Shown: positions 59,556-64,000 of the stretch, piece by piece | How the letters are laid out: each line of letters begins with the position of its first letter | Position numbering within the stretch: position 1 is the stretch's first letter | Origin: Rhizobium hidalgonense | GTDB lineage: Bacteria > Pseudomonadota > Alphaproteobacteria > Rhizobiales > Rhizobiaceae | Assembly: GCF_002914525.1 (NCBI RefSeq) | Contig: NZ_LODW01000139.1 | Span: 62,001-126,000 of the forward strand | Length of the DNA stretch: 64,000 nt | Direction: 5' to 3' | The notes under the pieces: model-generated | Told to the model about the DNA's origin: nothing | Database searches by the model: none | What the model saw: only the letters and a program-made list of their open reading frames with translations | Position numbers and translations under genes: made by a program

Positions 59556-62500
59556 TATTGCGCTGTCACGACCTCCATCTTGCCGGTCGCCGTGCGGGCC
59601 GAAAGTTCCGGCCGGTACATGTCCTCGACGGTTGCGGCCGGATGGTCGTAGGTGCCGGGGGTGACGGCGCGCACGACATAGGCGACGTTGAATTCGCGCT
59701 CATCGCCCTGAGCGCGGTTGAAGGCGGCGACGAAGCGGTCGTAGCGGAATTCGGTATGGGCCGCTGATATTTCGCCGATCCAGTCGAAATTCGTCATCTG
59801 GGCGCTGTCGACGAGGTTCGGATTGTCGATCTCGAAACCGGCCGGCAGAAGGTCGGTGATGACGATGCGCGACGGCCAGTCGTTGGCCTCACGCACATGG
59901 ATGACGACGACGTAGCGTTCATTCTGTTTCGCTTCGCTGACATTCGCCTCCTCGCCGTCGAGCGTGTAATAGCTGCGCTCGATGAGGAAGCCGTCGCCGC
60001 CGGCCGGCAACGGCACGGCCGGGGCGGCAACGGTGGTGACGACGGCCGAGACCGCGTCACTCGTCTGGTTGGTCAGCGTCAGCGGATGGTCGGCGAGCGC
60101 CTCGCCGGTCAGGCTGGCCATATAGGCGCCGGTGTGCGCGGCGCCGTTGACATCGATTTTAAGGTCGTCATCGCCGCCCTGGATGGCGCGCGCGGCAAGC
60201 AGCATCCAGGTCTCTTCCTGGGTGCTCTTATATTTGCTGCGTCCCCATTCCTTGGCGACGGCCTTGGAGAGTTCCGGAATGACCGGCGGCACTGGCCGGC
60301 TTTCGGCGGCAAGTGCGAGGATCGCTGCACCATCGCGCAGGATCGTGCCGTAGTCGGTGCGCGAGAGGTTCACGCGTGAGACCATCGACTGCTGCGACAT
60401 TTGCAGCGCGTCGAGGAAGATGTTCTTCGAACGCTGCGCATCGCCGTAGAGCGCCAATGCGGCGGCGATATGCGCCTTTGCGAGCGGCGTCGGGAAGTCG
60501 TTGATCATCGTATCGGCGTAGTAGCGCAGATCGCTGATCGCCGCCTTCTTATTGCGGGCAAGCACGTAGACGGCATAGGCGATCTGGTCGCCCTGGCCCT
60601 TGATGTCGGTGGTATAGGAGAGCGTGTTCTGCAGGTTTTCAAGCGCCTGCACGAAAGCCCTTTCCGGCACGTCATATTTCATTTCGCGGGCCCGCGTCAG
60701 GAAATCGGTGACGTAGGAATCGAGCCAGACGTCGCCCGAATCCGGTCCCCAGAGGCCGAAGCTGCCGGCCGAGGCCTGGTAGGAGAGCACGCGGTAGATC
60801 GCATCCTGCACACGCTTGTGTACGTCGTCGTCATTTTCGATGCCGGCCTGCTTTGCCACTTCGGCGAGGTAGAGCAGCGGCAACGCCCGGCTGGTGGTCT
60901 GCTCGGCGCAGCCGAAGGGATAACGGTCGAGCGTCATCAGCAGGGCGGGAATGTCGAAGGCGGCGGACCGCGTGACGTTGACGCTGATCGAGGCGCCGGG
61001 CAGCACGCTGTCGGCGAGCAGGTTCTTGTCGACGGTGAGTTTGGCCCCGGGCTTCAGCGCCAGAACCCTGCGTTCGGTGATCGGCAGGGATGACGGGCGC
61101 ACCGGCACGTCGACGGTCTGGTCGAGCGAGAGGCCGGCGGCGTCGGAGAGATTGATCGAGACGCTGCCGGCGCCCGGCTGTTTGCCGATCAGCGACAGCG
61201 TCAGCTCGGATTTGGCGCCGGCTTCGAGGTGGATCGTCTGGGCGGCGGAGGCTGCTTCGATGCCCACGGCGTCATTGCCGGTCAGCTGCAGCTTGTAATC
61301 GCCGGCCGGCGCATCGGTATTGGCGATGTCGAGGCGCAGATTGGCCTTGTCGCCGGGGGCCATGAATTTCGGCAGGCTCGCAGTGACGACGACAGGATCG
61401 CGGATGATGACGTCCTTGACGCCGTGGCCGACGCCTGATTTCGACCATGCCACAGCCATGACCCGCGCCGTGCCGTTGAACTGCGGAATGTCGAAGGAGA
61501 CGTGCGCCTTGCCGTCGGCGTCGAGCTTCACCGGGCCGGAGAAGAAGGCGACGAGTTTCTGTGTCGGCGGGCTTGACTGCAGCGCAATGGCGCCGCCGTC
61601 GCCGCCGGTTCGGAGCTTGCCGGTAGCACCCAGCGAGCCGTCGATCAGCCGGCCATAGAGGTCGCGGATTTCAAGGCCGAGCTGGCGCTGGCCGAAATAC
61701 CAGTCCTCCGGATTCGGCGCTTCATAGCGCGTCAGATTGAGAATGCCGACATCGACGGCGGCGACCGTAACATAGGCATCTTCATTGGCGCCGGCCCCAG
61801 CCACTTGCACGCCGATATCAAGTGGTCCACGCGGCAGCATTTTTTCCGGCGTATCGAGTTTGACCTGCAGCGCGCGCTGTTCGGGATCGACCTTCAGCCA
61901 TTTGATGCCGATCGAGCGCATCGGCATATGGCTGTCCTGTGCGTCGCCGGGGCGGAAGAGGGTGGCTGTGACATAGGCGCCGGCGCCCCAGTCGGCGGTG
62001 ACGGGGATGTCGACTTCGCCGCCGGTCTCGCCCATCGTCGCATTCTGAACGGCGACCAGCTTTTCGGTTCCGGCCGTTACCATCAGCTCGCCGCCGTAGC
62101 GCGACGTGACTTTCAGCTTGGCGGTGTCGCCGATCTTGTAGCTGTCCTTGTCGAGGGCGATCTCCAGCCCGTCGGGTGTTTCGGTCGAGGTCGAGGCGAC
62201 GAACCAGCCAGCGTCGAATTCGACGCTGGAGGTCGGGCCGTCGGCATCCGGGCTTTCTACCTCGAGGCGATAGCGGCCCCACTTCACCGGCACGGAGATC
62301 TTGCCGCCATCCATCGTCGCGTCGACGCTGCCGTTGGCAACCTGCTCGGCGGTATAGACAGGTTCGTATTTCCAGGCGGTTCCCTCGCGATACCATTGGT
62401 ATTCGCGGTTGAGACTGTAGAATTTCCAGCGCAGGCCCTTGCTCTCCTGCTTCTGTCCGTTGGCATCGACGCCGATGACCGTGAAGTTGGCGATAGAGTT

Positions 62501-64000
62501 TTCGGGCAGCTCGTCGGAAAATTCCGGCTTGATGCCGACCGAAGCGCGCTCGCTCTTCACCGGAAGCACGAGCGAGCGCTCGATGGCGCGCCCGCCCGCC
62601 TCCTGCATGCTGATATAGACGGTGGCGTTGAGCAGCTGCGTCGTTGCCGGCAGATCGCCGACGGTGAGATCGGTAGAGGCTTCGCCGTTTTCGTCGAGTT
62701 CCGGCAGGCCGTCGATCGGCAGGCGCGAGTCCTCGCTCGCCTCCTCGTCGGCAAGCCCGAACAGGAAGCCCTTATAGGCGGCGCTTTCACGCGTCGGCTT
62801 GACGACGACGTTACCCTCGAGCGTCAGGCCGGCGGCCGGCGCGCCATAGAGATACTTGCCCGCAATGGTGATTGTCGCCGGCGTATCCGGGCCAATTTCC
62901 TTGGCCTCGGTCTTGATCTCCATGTCGGTGCGATCGGGCACGAAATCGTCGACCAGGAAACTCTTGCTGGCGATCGCGCTGCCCTTGGGATCGGTATAGA
63001 TATTCATCGTCCAGGTGCCGCGCATGGCGTTCTCCTGGGTGGCGAAATCGACGCTGTAACCGCCAAGATTGCTGGTCTGGCTGACGATCCGCCGGTCTTC
63101 GACGCCGTCCGGGCGGCTGAAGATGAAGGTGAGCGGCAGGTTCTCGATGGCGTTGCCGTCGGTGTCGCGGGCGAGCGCCTGCGCATGCACCGTCTCGCCG
63201 GCGCGGTAGATGCCGCGTTCGGTGAAGGTGAGGACATCGATCGCCCCGGGGGCAGCGCGGCCGGTAACGCCGCGGTCGGAGAGGTCGAAGCCGGCGCGCG
63301 TCATGTCGAGGAAGACGTAGTCCGAGGCGCCGTTCTTGGCAGTGATGACAGCGGGCGTCAGCGCCGCCGTGCCGCGGATCAGGCCGGCAGTGAAGGTGGC
63401 GCGGCCGTTTTCGTCGGTGGTCGCGGTACCAAGCACTTCATTGTTCTTGGCAAGCAGCTGCAGCTCGACGCCTGCGATCGGCTTGGCCGAAGCGAGCGAA
63501 CGGGTAAAGACATTGAGCCCGTCGGTGCCGGCATAGGTAGTGACGCCGATATCGGAGACGAGGAACCATTGCGTCGCCTGCGAATCCCACTCCTGCGTCG
63601 GGCCGTTCGGGCCGGTCGCCGTCATCACGTAGATGCCGGGCTTGCGCTCGGGCAGCGCCTCGTCGACCGGGAAGCTGGTGACGATGTCCTTGTTGAGTTC
63701 GTTGGCAATGTCGATCGAACCTTGCCAGACGAGTTCGCCGTTCTGGTCTTCAATGTTCTGAGCACTGTAGCCGTCGAGCTGGCTCAGGAACTGCGAATTG
63801 GTCAAGAGCGGTGCAATGGCGCGATCGCCGATGCGGTAGAGTTTGAGGTTGGCCGACGCCATGTTGACCGAGACGATCGGGATGCCGCGGCGCGCCGTCG
63901 AGGGCAGCACGAAGCTGTCGCCGGTGAAACGCACCATCTGGCTGCGGTCCTTGATATAGACGTCGATGCTGACGGGGGCGTCGAGCGGCTCGTCGACGGA
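59555..64000 (-). CDS. Alpha-2-macroglobulin family protein (partial, N-terminus beyond window)
   Basis: The open frame enters from the right edge without a start; 1,481 residues are visible. MG-type beta domains fill the first half. The bait and central domains are followed by the thioester motif GCAEQ near 60.9 kb, in the context YPFGCAEQTTSRALPLLYLA, and an alpha/alpha toroid. Bacterial versions sit in the periplasm and trap foreign proteases, working alongside PBP1C in envelope repair. The signal peptide or lipobox is outside the window. It is the second protease inhibitor on this stretch, besides the serpin. Confidence 0.93.
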   Translation of the reverse strand, partial: SVDEPLDAPVSIDVYIKDRSQMVRFTGDSFVLPSTARRGIPIVSVNMASANLKLYRIGDRAIAPLLTNSQFLSQLDGYSAQNIEDQNGELVWQGSIDIANELNKDIVTSFPVDEALPERKPGIYVMTATGPNGPTQEWDSQATQWFLVSDIGVTTYAGTDGLNVFTRSLASAKPIAGVELQLLAKNNEVLGTATTDENGRATFTAGLIRGTAALTPAVITAKNGASDYVFLDMTRAGFDLSDRGVTGRAAPGAIDVLTFTERGIYRAGETVHAQALARDTDGNAIENLPLTFIFSRPDGVEDRRIVSQTSNLGGYSVDFATQENAMRGTWTMNIYTDPKGSAIASKSFLVDDFVPDRTDMEIKTEAKEIGPDTPATITIAGKYLYGAPAAGLTLEGNVVVKPTRESAAYKGFLFGLADEEASEDSRLPIDGLPELDENGEASTDLTVGDLPATTQLLNATVYISMQEAGGRAIERSLVLPVKSERASVGIKPEFSDELPENSIANFTVIGVDANGQKQESKGLRWKFYSLNREYQWYREGTAWKYEPVYTAEQVANGSVDATMDGGKISVPVKWGRYRLEVESPDADGPTSSVEFDAGWFVASTSTETPDGLEIALDKDSYKIGDTAKLKVTSRYGGELMVTAGTEKLVAVQNATMGETGGEVDIPVTADWGAGAYVTATLFRPGDAQDSHMPMRSIGIKWLKVDPEQRALQVKLDTPEKMLPRGPLDIGVQVAGAGANEDAYVTVAAVDVGILNLTRYEAPNPEDWYFGQRQLGLEIRDLYGRLIDGSLGATGKLRTGGDGGAIALQSSPPTQKLVAFFSGPVKLDADGKAHVSFDIPQFNGTARVMAVAWSKSGVGHGVKDVIIRDPVVVTASLPKFMAPGDKANLRLDIANTDAPAGDYKLQLTGNDAVGIEAASAAQTIHLEAGAKSELTLSLIGKQPGAGSVSINLSDAAGLSLDQTVDVPVRPSSLPITERRVLALKPGAKLTVDKNLLADSVLPGASISVNVTRSAAFDIPALLMTLDRYPFGCAEQTTSRALPLLYLAEVAKQAGIENDDDVHKRVQDAIYRVLSYQASAGSFGLWGPDSGDVWLDSYVTDFLTRAREMKYDVPERAFVQALENLQNTLSYTTDIKGQGDQIAYAVYVLARNKKAAISDLRYYADTMINDFPTPLAKAHIAAALALYGDAQRSKNIFLDALQMSQQSMVSRVNLSRTDYGTILRDGAAILALAAESRPVPPVIPELSKAVAKEWGRSKYKSTQEETWMLLAARAIQGGDDDLKIDVNGAAHTGAYMASLTGEALADHPLTLTNQTSDAVSAVVTTVAAPAVPLPAGGDGFLIERSYYTLDGEEANVSEAKQNERYVVVIHVREANDWPSRIVITDLLPAGFEIDNPNLVDSAQMTNFDWIGEISAAHTEFRYDRFVAAFNRAQGDEREFNVAYVVRAVTPGTYDHPAATVEDMYRPELSARTATGKMEVVTAQ

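Overview
The window looks like part of a Rhizobium (R. etli / R. leguminosarum group) secondary replicon. The clearest sign is a complete repABC replication and partition module at about 44.0-47.7 kb, with two identical 16-bp parS palindromes and a counter-transcribed RNA between repB and repC. It is followed by a DUF1612 protein of the type named after the first gene of R. etli plasmid p42e. The replicon also carries core biosynthesis (nadABC and eight cob genes), so it resembles a p42e/pRL11-type chromid rather than a dispensable plasmid. The organism is inferred from gene content, not from a database match.

Layout. 1-8.1 kb (minus): one tight operon of exported eukaryote-like proteins: DUF4384-OmpA, a caspase-like protease with an EF-hand, a trypsin/caspase-like fusion, a serpin, and a degenerate protein kinase cut by the window edge. 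8.3-11.2 kb: two unrecognised genes and a propeller-NlpC/P60 protein. 11.5-16.0 kb (minus): a second caspase operon (caspase-Sel1, a peptidase S74 lipoprotein, an isoprenylcysteine-methyltransferase-like membrane protein). 16.7-21.0 kb: an L-fucose-type acid-sugar catabolic set with an IclR regulator. 21.2-26.4 kb: a PraR-like regulator, then a candidate RiPP locus: a SARP-TPR regulator, a 47-aa peptide gene, a YcaO protein, a TfuA protein and a small 89-aa gene. A 19-bp motif recurs upstream of the peptide gene and of the 89-aa gene, and a split version lies upstream of the regulator. 26.6-31.1 kb: nadC, nadB, nadA and nadQ with two operators. 31.2-36.8 kb: an unusual desaturase/Rieske/reductase/PanB-like operon, a divergent LacI regulator and an IolI-like protein. 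36.9-44.0 kb: cobM, L, K, J, I, H, G and F. 44.0-49.0 kb: replicon maintenance. 49.2-51.2 kb: ECF sigma, anti-sigma and Bax-inhibitor-1-like genes. 51.4-54.7 kb: a small unknown gene and copper resistance (hmrR-actP) with its operator. 54.8-64 kb: treY, pbpC and an alpha-2-macroglobulin gene running off the right edge.

How the parts fit. The cob genes cover ring methylation and contraction, and the nad genes cover de novo NAD synthesis under a NadQ-type repressor. The two most unusual systems are the exported caspase/trypsin/serpin operon, which looks like a protease cascade with its own inhibitor, and the YcaO-TfuA locus, whose short upstream peptide gene has a good ribosome site, lies 13 bp from ycaO and has a structured leader. 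Both functions are inferred. No tRNA, rRNA, CRISPR array or intact insertion sequence was seen.
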